Assembly: GCF_004153545.1 (NCBI RefSeq)
Contig: NZ_SDVA01000009.1
Coordinates: forward strand, 110,910 to 174,909
Source of the DNA: Serinicoccus sediminis
Lineage (GTDB): Bacteria > Actinomycetota > Actinomycetes > Actinomycetales > Dermatophilaceae
Length of the DNA stretch: 64,000 nt
Reading direction: 5' to 3'
Below the pieces are notes generated by a model. That model searched no databases. It was not told the origin of the DNA and saw nothing but the letters and a program-made list of their open reading frames with translations. The position numbers and the translations under genes were made by a program. Below, piece after piece: positions 34,410-43,355 of the stretch. The first letter of the stretch is position 1. Every line of letters begins with the position of its first letter.

Positions 34410-35441
34410 CTACACGCTGGCGTCGGGCGAGGAGGCGGCCGCCCCGTCGTCGACCTGCTCCTCGGTGTCGGCCCGGATGTCGATCTTCCACCCGGTCAGC
34501 CGGTTGGCGAGGCGAGCGTTCTGGCCCTCGCGACCGATGGCGAGGGAGAGCTGGTAGTCGGGCACGACGACCCGGACCTGCTTGGTCCGGGGGTCGACCA
34601 CCCGTGCGGAGGCCACCCGGGCCGGCGACAGGGCGGCCGCGACGAAGGCGGCCGGGTCCTCGTCGTAGTCGACGATGTCGATCTTCTCCCCCTGCAGCTC
34701 GGCCATGACCGCGCGCACCCGCTGGCCCATGGGGCCGATGCAGGCTCCCTTCGCGTTGACCCCGGGCACCGGGGAGTGGACCGCGATCTTGGTGCGGTGC
34801 CCCGCCTCCCGGGCGATGGCCTGGATCTGCACGGTCCCGTCGGCGATCTCGGGCACCTCGAGGGCGAACAGCCGACGGACCAGGTTGGGATGGGTGCGGG
34901 ACAGCATGACCTGGGGGCCGCGCATACCCCGTTTGGCGCTGACGACGTAGCAGCGCAGACGCTGGCCGTGCTCGTAGCGCTCCCCCGGCACCTGCTCGGA
35001 GACGGGTAGCTCACCCTCGATCGTCCCGAAGTCGACGAGGACGCGGCGCGGGTCGCTGGACTGCTGGATGATCCCCGACACGATGTCGCCCTCCCGCCCG
35101 CGGAAGTCCCCGAGGATGGCGTCGTCCTCGAGGTCCCGCATGCGTTGCGTGATGACCTGTCGGGCGGTGGACGCGGCCACCCGCCCGAAGCCCTCGGGGG
35201 TGTCGTCGTACTCCGGCCCGGGCTCACCGCGCGTGCCGTCCTCCATGACGGGGGCGTCCTCCCGGGCCCACACCGTGACGTGACCGCTGGACCGGTCGAG
35301 CTCGACCCGGGCGTGCCGGGCGTGGCCGTCGAGGCGCTGGTACGCGGAGAGCAGGGCCTGCTCGATCGCCTCAGCGATGACGTCCATGGGGATCTCGCGC
35401 TCGCGCTCGAGCATGCGCAGGGCGGCCATGTCGATGTCCAT
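34410..35441 (-). CDS. nusA: Transcription termination/antitermination factor NusA
   Basis: 343 residues. Binds RNA polymerase and RNA to modulate pausing, termination and rRNA antitermination. N-terminal RNAP-binding domain ([20 protein letters not shown]), S1 domain (~residues 120-190; [10 protein letters not shown]), then two KH domains ([39 protein letters not shown]). The C-terminal acidic repeats of E. coli NusA are absent, as usual in actinobacteria. ATG 35441 overlaps the rimP stop (ATGA). The frame continues open upstream without homology. Confidence 0.96.
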   Translation of the reverse strand: MDIDMAALRMLEREREIPMDVIAEAIEQALLSAYQRLDGHARHARVELDRSSGHVTVWAREDAPVMEDGTRGEPGPEYDDTPEGFGRVAASTARQVITQRMRDLEDDAILGDFRGREGDIVSGIIQQSSDPRRVLVDFGTIEGELPVSEQVPGERYEHGQRLRCYVVSAKRGMRGPQVMLSRTHPNLVRRLFALEVPEIADGTVQIQAIAREAGHRTKIAVHSPVPGVNAKGACIGPMGQRVRAVMAELQGEKIDIVDYDEDPAAFVAAALSPARVASARVVDPRTKQVRVVVPDYQLSLAIGREGQNARLANRLTGWKIDIRADTEEQVDDGAAASSPDASV

Positions 35442-35956
35442 CAGGCGTCCTTTCCGTCGGGGCGGGTGAACTCGATCTGCACCTGGGCCCGGGTCACCTC
35501 GGACAGCGGGACCGGGTGGTCCAGCTCCTCGAGGCGGATCTGGTCGGGCCCGGCGGCGGTGAGTCGGGAGGTGTGGGTGGTCCCGTCGGTCCGGACCACC
35601 GTGAGCAGCCGGCCGACGTTGCGGCGGAAGTGGTCCGGTGCGGTGAGGGGCCGGTCGATCCCCGCCGAGCTGACCTCCAGGGTGTAGGCACGCTCCCCCA
35701 TCACCGCGCACCCGTCGAGGGCCGACGACACCACGGTGGTGGCCTCGGACACCTCGTCCAGGCTCAGCGGCTCGACGGGCGAGGTGGTGTCCTCGGACGG
35801 GATGGTCGAGACGTCCCGGGCGAGCAGCACCCGGACCAGCCGCCGGCGGCCTGCCTCCTGCACCGTGACGTCGTCGACCACGGCGTCCAGCCCCGCGCGC
35901 TCCAACGCCTCGGAGGTGTGCTGCGTGATCGTCGCGGCGGCGGCGCGGGCGTCCAT
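35441..35956 (-). CDS. rimP: Ribosome maturation factor RimP
   Basis: 171 residues. Assists 30S assembly (S12 incorporation). Matches the RimP fold: [17 protein letters not shown], then the signature [25 protein letters not shown], with a C-terminal SH3-like part. ATG 35956 has GAGGAG six bases upstream; the longer frame upstream lies in the divergent promoter region. First gene of rimP-nusA-ylxR-infB. Confidence 0.94.
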   Translation of the reverse strand: MDARAAAATITQHTSEALERAGLDAVVDDVTVQEAGRRRLVRVLLARDVSTIPSEDTTSPVEPLSLDEVSEATTVVSSALDGCAVMGERAYTLEVSSAGIDRPLTAPDHFRRNVGRLLTVVRTDGTTHTSRLTAAGPDQIRLEELDHPVPLSEVTRAQVQIEFTRPDGKDA

Positions 35957-36056
35957 GCGGTGCTCCTCGTCTTCTGATGTCGGCCGGCGGGGCGCGCGGA
36001 CGTGCCCGTGGCCGTGGTGCTCGGGGGGCCAGCCTACCGTCTGGGATGATGACCCC

Positions 36057-37034
36057 ATGCCCCCCGTCGACCCCTCGCGCCGCACCCTCCTGCGCCTGGG
36101 AGCAGGGGTGGCGACCGCCGGTCTGCTGGCGGGGTGCAGCGGCGAACGGCTGCGCACACCGTGGTCGCCGGACCCTTCACCGGACCCCGAGGACGCTCGC
36201 GCCGCACCCGACATCCCGCTGCTGCAGGACGCGCGGGCCCGGGTGACGGCATACCGCGAGGCCCTGGCCCGCGCCCGTCCGAGCGGGTCCCGCCGTCGCC
36301 TGGCGCGGGACCTGGAGGAGGTCTGGCAGACCCAGGTGGAGCGCCTGGACCTCGTTCTCGCCTCCCTCGGTGCCGACGCCGGCGTGGCCGCCCCGGGTGA
36401 TGCGGGAGCGTCGAGCACGACGGGCGGGGACGCCGCCGCCACCTCCGCCGGGCCGGTCGAGCTGCTGGAGGTCGGGCGCGCGGTGCGGGCCGACCTGTCC
36501 GCCATGGTGGAGGGCATCGCCGCCGCCACGTCGTCGCACCGTCCGATGCTCCTGTCGCTGGCCGCCCAGCACCTCGCCGGCGCCGGGCGGCTGGGGGCCG
36601 CCACGGACTGGCCGCCGCTCGTCGGGCCGGTCGGCACCGCGGCGGTGCCCGTCCTCGCGAGCACCCGCCCGGCGGTCTTCGCGCTGGAAGTCGTCGCGGC
36701 CCGCTCCGGGGGCGCGGAGCGCGAGCGCTACGAGGACGTGCTGTCCCCGCTGCGCTCGGTCACCCGCTCCCTCACCACCCTGGCCGGCGACGCCGCTCCG
36801 GTGCCGCCGCTCGGCTACGACCTCCCCGAGCCGCTCTCCGACGGGGACGAGCGGCTCGACCTGGCCAGGGCGGTGGTCCAGGACGTCGCCCCCGCGGTGC
36901 TGGCGGTCGCGGACCGCGCCGGGGCCGACATCGAGCAGGTGGGCTCCTACCTGCGGCTCGCGGTGCAGGCCCGCCTCTGGGCCGACCGGCTGGGGGTGAC
37001 CGACAGCGCGTTCCCCGGGATGAGCCTGCCCTGA
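36057..37034 (+). CDS. Ferritin-like (DUF4439) Tat/lipoprotein-type exported protein
   Basis: 325 residues. The N-terminus [20 protein letters not shown] followed by Cys combines a twin-arginine motif with a lipobox (LLAGC), so it is probably exported by Tat and lipid-anchored. The C-terminal half (~residues 195-325, with [12 protein letters not shown] and [16 protein letters not shown]) is helical and resembles the DUF4439 ferritin-like domain; no full set of metal ligands was traced. The gene is divergent from rimP, a placement I recall in other actinobacteria. ATG 36057 lies 6 nt after GATGAT, compatible with a leaderless mRNA. Function unknown. Confidence 0.7.
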   Translation: MPPVDPSRRTLLRLGAGVATAGLLAGCSGERLRTPWSPDPSPDPEDARAAPDIPLLQDARARVTAYREALARARPSGSRRRLARDLEEVWQTQVERLDLVLASLGADAGVAAPGDAGASSTTGGDAAATSAGPVELLEVGRAVRADLSAMVEGIAAATSSHRPMLLSLAAQHLAGAGRLGAATDWPPLVGPVGTAAVPVLASTRPAVFALEVVAARSGGAERERYEDVLSPLRSVTRSLTTLAGDAAPVPPLGYDLPEPLSDGDERLDLARAVVQDVAPAVLAVADRAGADIEQVGSYLRLAVQARLWADRLGVTDSAFPGMSLP

Positions 37035-37065
37035 GGCCTCGGCCTCCGGAGGGCAGACTGGGGAC

Positions 37066-39039
37066 ATGTCGAACCGTCTGGCCAGCAGCACCTCGCCCTA
37101 CCTCCTCCAGCACGCGGACAACCCGGTCGACTGGTGGGAGTGGGGCGACGAGGCCTTCGCCGAGGCCCGGCGCCGCGGGGTCCCGGTCCTGCTCTCGGTG
37201 GGCTACGCGGCCTGCCACTGGTGCCACGTCATGGCGCACGAGTCCTTCGAGGACGAGGAGGTGGCAGGGGTGCTGCGCGCGGGGTATGTCGCGGTCAAGG
37301 TGGACCGGGAGGAACGCCCCGACGTCGACGCCGCCTACATGAGTGCCACCACGGCGCTCACCGGCCACGGCGGGTGGCCGATGACCTGCCTGCTCACGCC
37401 GGACGGCGACCCGTTCTGGGCCGGCACCTACCTGCCCAGGGACGGCTTCCTCCGGCTGCTCCGGGCCGCCGCGCAGCAGTGGACCCAGGAACGGGACCGT
37501 CTGGAGCACGGTGCCGGGCAGCTGGCCGCACGGCTGCGGGAGGCCTACGCACGAGCCGACGCCGCGACCGACGACGAGGTGGTCGACCTTGCCGCGGCGG
37601 TCGCCACGCTCGCCTCCGAGCACGACCCGCAGTGGGGCGGTTTCGGCGGCGCACCGAAGTTCCCGCCCTCGATGGTCCTGGCCTTCCTGCTGCGCCACCA
37701 CGGCCGCACCGGTGACCCACGCGCGCTTGCCATGGTGCGGAGCACCTGCGAGCACCTGGCCCGGTCCGGCACCTACGACCAGGTGGGCGGTGGGTTCGCG
37801 AGGTATGCCGTGGACCGCGCATGGGTCGTCCCCCACTTCGAGAAGATGCTCTACGACAACGCCCTGCTGCTGGGCGTCTACACCGACCTGGCCCGCACCG
37901 ACGAGAGGTCGCGGTCCTGGGCCGGGCGCGTCGTCCACGAGACCGTCGAGTGGCTGGTCCGCGAGCTCTGGACCGAGCAGGAGGCGTTCGCGAGCTCGCT
38001 GGACGCGGACACCGGGGGCGTCGAGGGGGCGACCTACACCTGGACCCGGGACGAGCTCGTCGCGGCCCTGGGGACGGAGGACGGCGGAGCGGCCGCCGAC
38101 CTGCTGGGGGTCACCGACGCCGGCACCGTCGAGCACGGCCGGTCCACCCTGCAGCTCCGCTCGGACCCGGCCGACCCTGCCTGGTACGCCGGGGTCCGGC
38201 AGCGCCTGGACGTCGCCCGCAGCCTGCGGCCCCAGCCGGGCCGCGACGACAAGGTCGTGACGGCCTGGAACGGGTTGCTGGTCGGTGCGCTGGCGCACGC
38301 CGGCTGGGTCTTCGAGGAGGAGGACTGGGTCGACCTGGCCGCTCGGTGCGCCCGCTTCCTGCTCGACGTGCACGCCGTCGACGGTCGGCTGCGCCGCAGC
38401 TCGCGGGACGGGACCGTGGGTCGGTCGCTGGCCGTGGCCGAGGACTACGGCGCCCTCGCCGACGGGCTCCTCGCCCTCCACCGGGTGACCGGTGAGAGCC
38501 GGTGGCTCGACGAGGCGCAGCACCTGCTCGACCAGGCGGTCGACCTGTTCGGCCGGGCGGACGGGGGCATCGCCGCCACCGGCCGGGACGCCGAGCAGCT
38601 CTTCCTGGCGCCGTCCGCCACCGGCGACAACGCCGAGCCCGGTGGCCTGTCCGCGGTCGCGGTGGCGTTGGTGCGAGCGGGTGCGCAGGGCTCACGGCCC
38701 GACCTCCTGGAGCGCGCCGAGGGGGCGCTGCGCCGGGTGGCCGGCACCGCCCAGCAGGCGCCCCGCTTCGCCGGGTGGTCCCTGGTGGCGTGGGAGGAGC
38801 TGGCCGGCGGGCCGACCACGGTCCAGCTGGGCCCCCGGCCCGCCCCCGAGCTCGCGCAGGCGGCCCGTCGGGCGCCGGCGGGCACCCTCGTCATGGCTGC
38901 CGCGACGGCCCCGGACGACGCCCCGGACACGGTGCCGCCCGGTCGGGCGCTGGTCTGCCGCGGGACCGTCTGCGGGCTGCCCTCGGCCGACCCCGGCGAC
39001 CTGCCGAGGACACCCCAGGCCGCGGCCCCGGCGACCTGA
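37066..39039 (+). CDS. DUF255 thioredoxin-domain protein (YyaL/SSP411 family)
   Basis: 657 residues. N-terminal thioredoxin-like DUF255 domain: [20 protein letters not shown], then [18 protein letters not shown] carrying the CxxC, and [20 protein letters not shown]. The rest is an (alpha/alpha)6-barrel like N-acylglucosamine 2-epimerases. This corresponds to bacterial YyaL and animal SPATA20. Enzymatic role is not established. ATG 37066 follows CTGAGG-17 nt-CAGACT with 6 nt to the start, so a leaderless transcript is possible. It ends just before the convergent TauE gene. Confidence 0.9.
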   Translation: MSNRLASSTSPYLLQHADNPVDWWEWGDEAFAEARRRGVPVLLSVGYAACHWCHVMAHESFEDEEVAGVLRAGYVAVKVDREERPDVDAAYMSATTALTGHGGWPMTCLLTPDGDPFWAGTYLPRDGFLRLLRAAAQQWTQERDRLEHGAGQLAARLREAYARADAATDDEVVDLAAAVATLASEHDPQWGGFGGAPKFPPSMVLAFLLRHHGRTGDPRALAMVRSTCEHLARSGTYDQVGGGFARYAVDRAWVVPHFEKMLYDNALLLGVYTDLARTDERSRSWAGRVVHETVEWLVRELWTEQEAFASSLDADTGGVEGATYTWTRDELVAALGTEDGGAAADLLGVTDAGTVEHGRSTLQLRSDPADPAWYAGVRQRLDVARSLRPQPGRDDKVVTAWNGLLVGALAHAGWVFEEEDWVDLAARCARFLLDVHAVDGRLRRSSRDGTVGRSLAVAEDYGALADGLLALHRVTGESRWLDEAQHLLDQAVDLFGRADGGIAATGRDAEQLFLAPSATGDNAEPGGLSAVAVALVRAGAQGSRPDLLERAEGALRRVAGTAQQAPRFAGWSLVAWEELAGGPTTVQLGPRPAPELAQAARRAPAGTLVMAAATAPDDAPDTVPPGRALVCRGTVCGLPSADPGDLPRTPQAAAPAT

Positions 39040-39047
39040 GGCAGACG

Positions 39048-39851
39048 TCAGCCGGCGAGCTGCACCCAGGTGTCGTAGCCGATCTTGACGACGAAGGCGA
39101 CGAGGACCACGACGAAGAAGATCCGCACGAAGCCGCTGCCGCGCGAGACCGCCACCCGGGCACCGAGGTAACCGCCGAGGACGTTGCACGCGCCCATGAG
39201 CAGACCCACGGACCAGATCACCGCCCCCTGCGGCACGAACACGACCAGGGCGGCGAGGTTGGTGGCGAGGTTGGCGATCTTGGCCTTCGCGCTGGCCTCG
39301 AGGAAGCCGTACCCCAGGATGCTGACGAGGGCGAAGACGAAGAACGAGCCCGTGCCCGGCCCCAGCGCACCGTCGTAGGCACCGACGACCAGGCCGATGA
39401 GGACCGCCCACGCCAGGTGCCGCCGCCGTGAGTGACCGAAGCGCAGGGCCTGCATCTGACCCATCGACGGCCTCAGCAGGGTGTAGGCCCCGACGCCGAC
39501 CAGGACCGCGAGGATGAGCGGGGTGAACGCCGCCTTCGGGATGAGGAAGGCGAGCGCGGCTCCGGCGGCGCTGCCGCAGAAGGCGGCGCCGGCCAGGGGG
39601 AGCGCCGTCCGCAGGTCCGGCCGGATGCGGCGCAGGTAGGTCAGGGAGCTGGTGGTGGTGCCGCAGATCGAGCCCAGCTTGTTGGTCGCCAGCAGCTGCA
39701 CCGGGCTCGCCCCGGGCAGCGCGACGAGCAGCGCCGGGAGCTGCACCAGCCCGCCGCCGCCCACCACCGCGTCGATGAAGCCGGCCGCGAGGCCGGCCAG
39801 GGCGAGGAAGAGCAGGACGCGTGGTTCGAGGTCGAGCGCCTCCAGCAGCAC
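39048..39851 (-). CDS. TauE/SafE-family membrane transporter
   Basis: 267 residues with about eight transmembrane helices. TauE/SafE (sulfite exporter/anion permease) family: AGFIDAVVGGGGLVQLPALL in the first repeat (the GGGG-LxxP motif), GAYDGALGPGTGSFFVFALV opening the second repeat, and TNKLGSICGTTTS. Family members export sulfite, sulfoacetate and related organosulfur anions or act in coenzyme metabolism; the substrate is unknown. GTG 39851 is 9 nt after the proS stop, so it is likely co-transcribed. Confidence 0.88.
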   Translation of the reverse strand: MLLEALDLEPRVLLFLALAGLAAGFIDAVVGGGGLVQLPALLVALPGASPVQLLATNKLGSICGTTTSSLTYLRRIRPDLRTALPLAGAAFCGSAAGAALAFLIPKAAFTPLILAVLVGVGAYTLLRPSMGQMQALRFGHSRRRHLAWAVLIGLVVGAYDGALGPGTGSFFVFALVSILGYGFLEASAKAKIANLATNLAALVVFVPQGAVIWSVGLLMGACNVLGGYLGARVAVSRGSGFVRIFFVVVLVAFVVKIGYDTWVQLAG

Positions 39852-39860
39852 CGGGCGGGC

Positions 39861-41663
39861 TCAGCCGCCCGGGGTCGGGGCCGCGCCCCGCACCTCGGCC
39901 AGGACCTCGGCGACGGTGGCCTCGACCCGGACCTCGCGTCGCGCACCGGAGCGGCGGTCCTTGACCTCGACGACGCCGTCGGCCAGGCCCTTGCCCACGA
40001 CGACGATCGTCGGTACGCCGAGCAGCTCGGCGTCCTTGAACTTCACGCCCGGGCTGACCTTGGGCCGGTCGTCGAAGACGACCTCCAGGCCCTGGTCGCA
40101 GAGCTCGGCCACGAGTCCCTCGGCGTGCTCGAAGACCGCCTGGTCCTTGCCGGTGGCGACGACGTGCACGTCGGCCGGCGCCAGCTCGCGGGGCCACACC
40201 AGACCGAGGTCGTCGTGCGTCGCCTCGGCCACGGCCGCGACCGCCCGGGACACGCCGACGCCGTAGGAGCCCATGGTCACCGTGACGAGCTTGCCGTTCT
40301 CGTCCAGCACCTTGAGGTCCAGCGCCTCGGCGTACTTGCGGCCGAGCTGGAAGATGTGCCCCATCTCGATCCCGCGGGCGAGCGTGAGCGGGCCGGCACC
40401 GTCCGGGCTGGGGTCGCCCGCACGGATCTCCGCGGCCTGGATGGTGCCGTCGGCCGTGAAGTCGCGCCCGAGCACCAGGTCGAAGACGTGCTTGCCGTGC
40501 TCGTCGGCGCCGGTCACCCAGGCCGACCCCTCGGCGACGGAGGGGTCGAGGAGGTACCGGATGCCCGACGACCGCTCCTCACCGAGCACGCCCGGCCCGA
40601 TGTAGCCCTTGGCCAGCATCGGGTATGCCGTGAAGTCGGCCTCCTCGAACGGGCGCCAGGTGGCGGGGGCGACCTGGGCCTCGAGCCGCTTGGCGTCGAC
40701 CTCGCGGTCGCCCGGCAGGCCGATGGCCAGCGGCTCGGTGCTGCCGTCCGGGTGGGTGAGCAGGACGACGACGTTCTTCAGGGTGTCGGCCGCGGTCCAG
40801 GGCCGGCCGTCGGCCCGCGGGTGCAGCTCGTTGCCCTGCGCCACCAGCGTGGCGATGGTGGGGCTGTCCGGGGTGTCCTCGACGTGGGCGGCGGGGGTCG
40901 ACGCCACCGTGGCGTCGTCGACCGGCGGCGCCGGGGGCACCACGACCGCCTCGACGTTCGCGGCATACCCGGACTCCTCGCAGCGCACGAAGGTGTCCTC
41001 GCCCACCGGGCTGACGGCGAGGAACTCCTCGCTGGCCGAGCCGCCCATGGCGCCGGAGTCGGCGTGCACGACGACGTAGTCGAAGCCGAGCCGGTCGAAG
41101 ATGCGGACGTACGCCTCGCGGTGCCGGGCGTACGCCTGCTCCAGCCCCTCGTCGGTCACGTCGAAGGAGTAGGAGTCCTTCATGACGAACTCCCGGCCGC
41201 GCAGGAGCCCGGCGCGGGGGCGTGCCTCGTCGCGGTACTTCGTCTGGATCTGGTAGAGCGTCAGCGGCAGCTCCTTGTAGGAGCTGAACATGTCCTTGAC
41301 GGCCAGGGTGAACATCTCCTCGTGGGTGGGACCGAGCAGCATGTCGACGCCCTTGCGGTCCTGCAGCCGGAAGAGGTTGGGGCCGTACTCGGCCCACCGC
41401 CCGGTCGCCTCGTAGGGCTCGCGCGGCAGCAGCGCCGGGAAGGAGAGCTCCTGGCCGCCGATGGCGTCCATCTCCTCGCGCACCACCCGCTCCACGTTCC
41501 GCAGCACCCGCAGCCCGAGCGGCATCCACGAGTAGACACCCGGCGCGGCCCGCCGGATGTAGCCGGCGCGGACCAGCAGCTTGTGCCCCGGCAGCTCGGC
41601 GTCGGCCGGGTCCTCGCGCAGGGTCCGCAGGAACAGGGTCGACAGGCGCAGTGGGCGCGTCAC
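39861..41663 (-). CDS. proS: Prolyl-tRNA synthetase
   Basis: 600 residues, class II aminoacyl-tRNA synthetase of the bacterial type with an inserted YbaK-like editing domain between motifs 2 and 3. Motif 1 region [20 protein letters not shown]; motif 2 region [20 protein letters not shown] and [12 protein letters not shown]; motif 3 region [20 protein letters not shown]; the anticodon-binding domain is at the C-terminus ([20 protein letters not shown]). GTG 41663 is preceded by GAGGAGTGCC. A TACCCT hexamer ~58 bp upstream (41727-41722) could be its -10. No T-box-like leader is seen. Confidence 0.97.
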   Translation of the reverse strand: MTRPLRLSTLFLRTLREDPADAELPGHKLLVRAGYIRRAAPGVYSWMPLGLRVLRNVERVVREEMDAIGGQELSFPALLPREPYEATGRWAEYGPNLFRLQDRKGVDMLLGPTHEEMFTLAVKDMFSSYKELPLTLYQIQTKYRDEARPRAGLLRGREFVMKDSYSFDVTDEGLEQAYARHREAYVRIFDRLGFDYVVVHADSGAMGGSASEEFLAVSPVGEDTFVRCEESGYAANVEAVVVPPAPPVDDATVASTPAAHVEDTPDSPTIATLVAQGNELHPRADGRPWTAADTLKNVVVLLTHPDGSTEPLAIGLPGDREVDAKRLEAQVAPATWRPFEEADFTAYPMLAKGYIGPGVLGEERSSGIRYLLDPSVAEGSAWVTGADEHGKHVFDLVLGRDFTADGTIQAAEIRAGDPSPDGAGPLTLARGIEMGHIFQLGRKYAEALDLKVLDENGKLVTVTMGSYGVGVSRAVAAVAEATHDDLGLVWPRELAPADVHVVATGKDQAVFEHAEGLVAELCDQGLEVVFDDRPKVSPGVKFKDAELLGVPTIVVVGKGLADGVVEVKDRRSGARREVRVEATVAEVLAEVRGAAPTPGG

Positions 41664-41785
41664 GTGACGGCACTCCTCGGTGGTCGGTGTGCAGGGGTGT
41701 GCCGGTGGTCCCGGCGGTACGAGGGTACCTGTCGGCCGGGGGCCGTCCCGACGTGATTCCGGCCGGGCCGGTGGCGGGCCGGCGC

Positions 41786-41838
41786 GGCGCCGGGTGGACG
41801 GTCGCGGCGTCGGGTGGACGGTCGCGGCGCCGGGCGAG
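41786..41838. repeat. 20-bp tandem repeat between proS and the aminotransferase-V gene
   Basis: Two consecutive 20-bp units (41786-41805, 41806-41825) differing at one base, plus a partial third. Unit core GGCGCCGGGTGGACGGTCGC. It lies just after the stop of the convergent-facing neighbour and upstream of the proS start. Confidence 0.7.
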
Positions 41839-41843
41839 CCGGC

Positions 41844-43052
41844 TCAGCGCCGGGCGGCCACCTCGGCGACACCCGCCAGCAGCCGGTCCACGTCCTCGGT
41901 GCTGGTGTAGGGCGCGAGTCCCACCCGCACCCCGCCGGTCGGCCCCAGGCCCAGCCGGTGGGACAGCTCCCACGCGTAGAAGTGGGAGGCGGGCGCGTTG
42001 ACGTCCAGCCCGGCCAGGTGCCGGTGCACCTCGGTCGGCCGCACCCCGTCCAGGGTGAAGAAGAGCGTCGGCGTCCGGCGGGCGGCCCGCGACCACAGGG
42101 TCAGGCCCTCGATCCCCCGCAGGCCCTCCTCGGTGCGCTCCCGCAGGGCGCCCTCGTGCTCCTCCACCGCGGTGAAGGCGCTGGTGAGACGCTCCGCCCT
42201 CGTGGCGCCCTCGCCCCAGCCGGCGATCACGTCGACGGCGGCGGTGGCGCCGGCCAGCAGCTCGTAGGGCAGGGTGCCCAGCTCGAAGCGCTCGGGCGCG
42301 GCGTCGCTGGAGGGCACCAGCTTGTCCGGGTGCAGCTCCTCCAGCAGTCCGCGGCGGGCCACGAGCACCCCCAGGTGCGGCCCGAAGAACTTGTAGGGCG
42401 AGCAGGAGAGCAGGTCGGCGCCGAGCGCCTCCCGGTCGATCCGGGCGTGCGGGGCCAGGTGCACGGCGTCCACGTGGACCAGGGCCCCGGACTCGTGGGC
42501 CGCGTCGGCGATGCCCCGCACGTCAGGCCTTGTGCCGAGCAGGTTCGAGGCCCCGGTCACCGCGACCAGCCGGGTGCGCGCGGAGAGCACCTCGGTGACC
42601 GCCCCCACCGGCAGCTCGCCGGTCGCCGGGTCGACCTCCGCCCACCGGACGGTGGCGCCGACGGCCTCGGCGGCCAGCACCCACGGGCGGATGTTGGCGT
42701 CGTGGTCCAGCGAGCTCACCACGACCTCGTCACCGGGGCCCCACGCCTGCTCGCGGGCGAGGGTGCGCGCGAGGTCCATGGTCAGCGCCGTCATGCTCCG
42801 GCCGAAGACCACGTCGCCGGGCGCGACGCCCAGCAGGTCGCCCAGCGCGGACCGAGCCTGGACGACGACCTCGTCGGCGCGGCGCTCGCTGGCCGTGACG
42901 ACCCCCCGGTTCGAGATGGGGCTGGTCAGCGTGGAGGCCACGGCACCGGCCACCGCCTCGGGCGTCTGCGAGCCCCCGGGTCCGTCGAAGAAGGCCACCC
43001 CGGAGCGCAGGGAGGGGAACTGGGCACGGACGGCGGCGACGTCGAGCGGCAT
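41844..43052 (-). CDS. Class-V aminotransferase / cysteine-desulfurase-like protein without the catalytic Cys
   Basis: 402 residues from ATG 43052. PLP-dependent fold type I: FFDGPGGSQTPEAVAGAVAS at the start, VSSLDHDANIRPWVLAAEA, the PLP Asp/His region VHVDAVHLAPH, and the Schiff-base Lys in LSCSPYKFFGPHLGVLVARR. SufS and IscS carry a conserved Cys in a RxGxHCA-type loop; here the corresponding end reads GGVRVGLAPYTSTEDVDRLL with no Cys. It therefore is probably not a true desulfurase but one of the paralogous SufS-like proteins. Real substrate unknown. TAGGGT plus 7 nt precedes the ATG (leaderless). Confidence 0.82.
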   Translation of the reverse strand: MPLDVAAVRAQFPSLRSGVAFFDGPGGSQTPEAVAGAVASTLTSPISNRGVVTASERRADEVVVQARSALGDLLGVAPGDVVFGRSMTALTMDLARTLAREQAWGPGDEVVVSSLDHDANIRPWVLAAEAVGATVRWAEVDPATGELPVGAVTEVLSARTRLVAVTGASNLLGTRPDVRGIADAAHESGALVHVDAVHLAPHARIDREALGADLLSCSPYKFFGPHLGVLVARRGLLEELHPDKLVPSSDAAPERFELGTLPYELLAGATAAVDVIAGWGEGATRAERLTSAFTAVEEHEGALRERTEEGLRGIEGLTLWSRAARRTPTLFFTLDGVRPTEVHRHLAGLDVNAPASHFYAWELSHRLGLGPTGGVRVGLAPYTSTEDVDRLLAGVAEVAARR

Positions 43053-43059
43053 ACCGCCC

Positions 43060-43065
43060 ACCCTA
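43060..43065 (-). promoter_or_regulatory. -10 element (TAGGGT) of the aminotransferase-V gene, leaderless
   Basis: TAGGGT on the minus strand, then GGGCGGT and ATG 43052. No Shine-Dalgarno of suitable spacing. Confidence 0.5.
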
Positions 43066-43164
43066 GGCGCGCCTCCGCACCGCGTCCGGTCCGGCCCAGG
43101 TCACGGTCCGGGCACCGCGTGTGCGGAAGGGCTTCTGATGCAGACGTGCCTGGCCGCGCACCCA

Positions 43165-43274
43165 CCTGAGCAGAGAAACGCCGCCCAAGCAGGTGCTGCG
43201 ACCCCTGCCTCGGCCATCTTTCTCTGCTCAGGCGGCGACCGCTCCCCCGCGCACGCCGCCTGAGCAGAGAGACG
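43165..43274. repeat. Three-copy inverted repeat (CCTGAGCAGAGA) forming alternative hairpins
   Basis: Copy 1 CCTGAGCAGAGAAA (43165-43178), copy 2 inverted TTTCTCTGCTCAGG (43219-43232), copy 3 direct CCTGAGCAGAGA (43259-43270). Copies 1/2 form a perfect 14-bp stem with a 40-nt loop. Copies 2/3 form a perfect 17-bp stem (43221-43237 / 43254-43270) with a 16-nt loop. The two stems exclude each other. Located in the ~300-bp gap between the M28 peptidase and the aminotransferase-V gene, which otherwise holds only a terminator and a -10 element. Confidence 0.8.
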
Positions 43275-43284
43275 CACGCACGAC

Positions 43285-43317
43285 GAGGGTGGGCGGGCGC
43301 GCGGCCCGCCCACCCTC
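43285..43317 (-). terminator. Terminator of the M28 peptidase gene
   Basis: Perfect 14-bp stem (GAGGGTGGGCGGGC / GCCCGCCCACCCTC) with a 5-base loop, 38 nt after the stop at 43356. It borders the three-copy repeat. Confidence 0.7.
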
Positions 43318-43355
43318 GGGTGCCTCGGCCCTGGCCGGCTGGCCCGGGCCGCGCG

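Noticed and set aside
36046..36246. ORF beginning at ATG 36046 in another frame over the DUF4439 gene
   Set aside because: Out of frame with the Tat/lipobox signal and without domain features. ATG 36057 fits the signal peptide.
41664..41785. T-box or other riboswitch upstream of proS
   Set aside because: No T-box sequence (TGGNACC-type) or specifier stem found. The region is low-complexity GC with tandem repeats.
43165..43274. Possible CRISPR array
   Set aside because: Only three copies, one inverted, unequal spacing and no cas genes in the window.
43101..43313. Short minus-strand ORF containing repeated CSGG peptides
   Set aside because: The peptide repeats are only translations of the CCTGAGCAGAGA inverted repeats. 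There is no ribosome-binding site and it spans a terminator.
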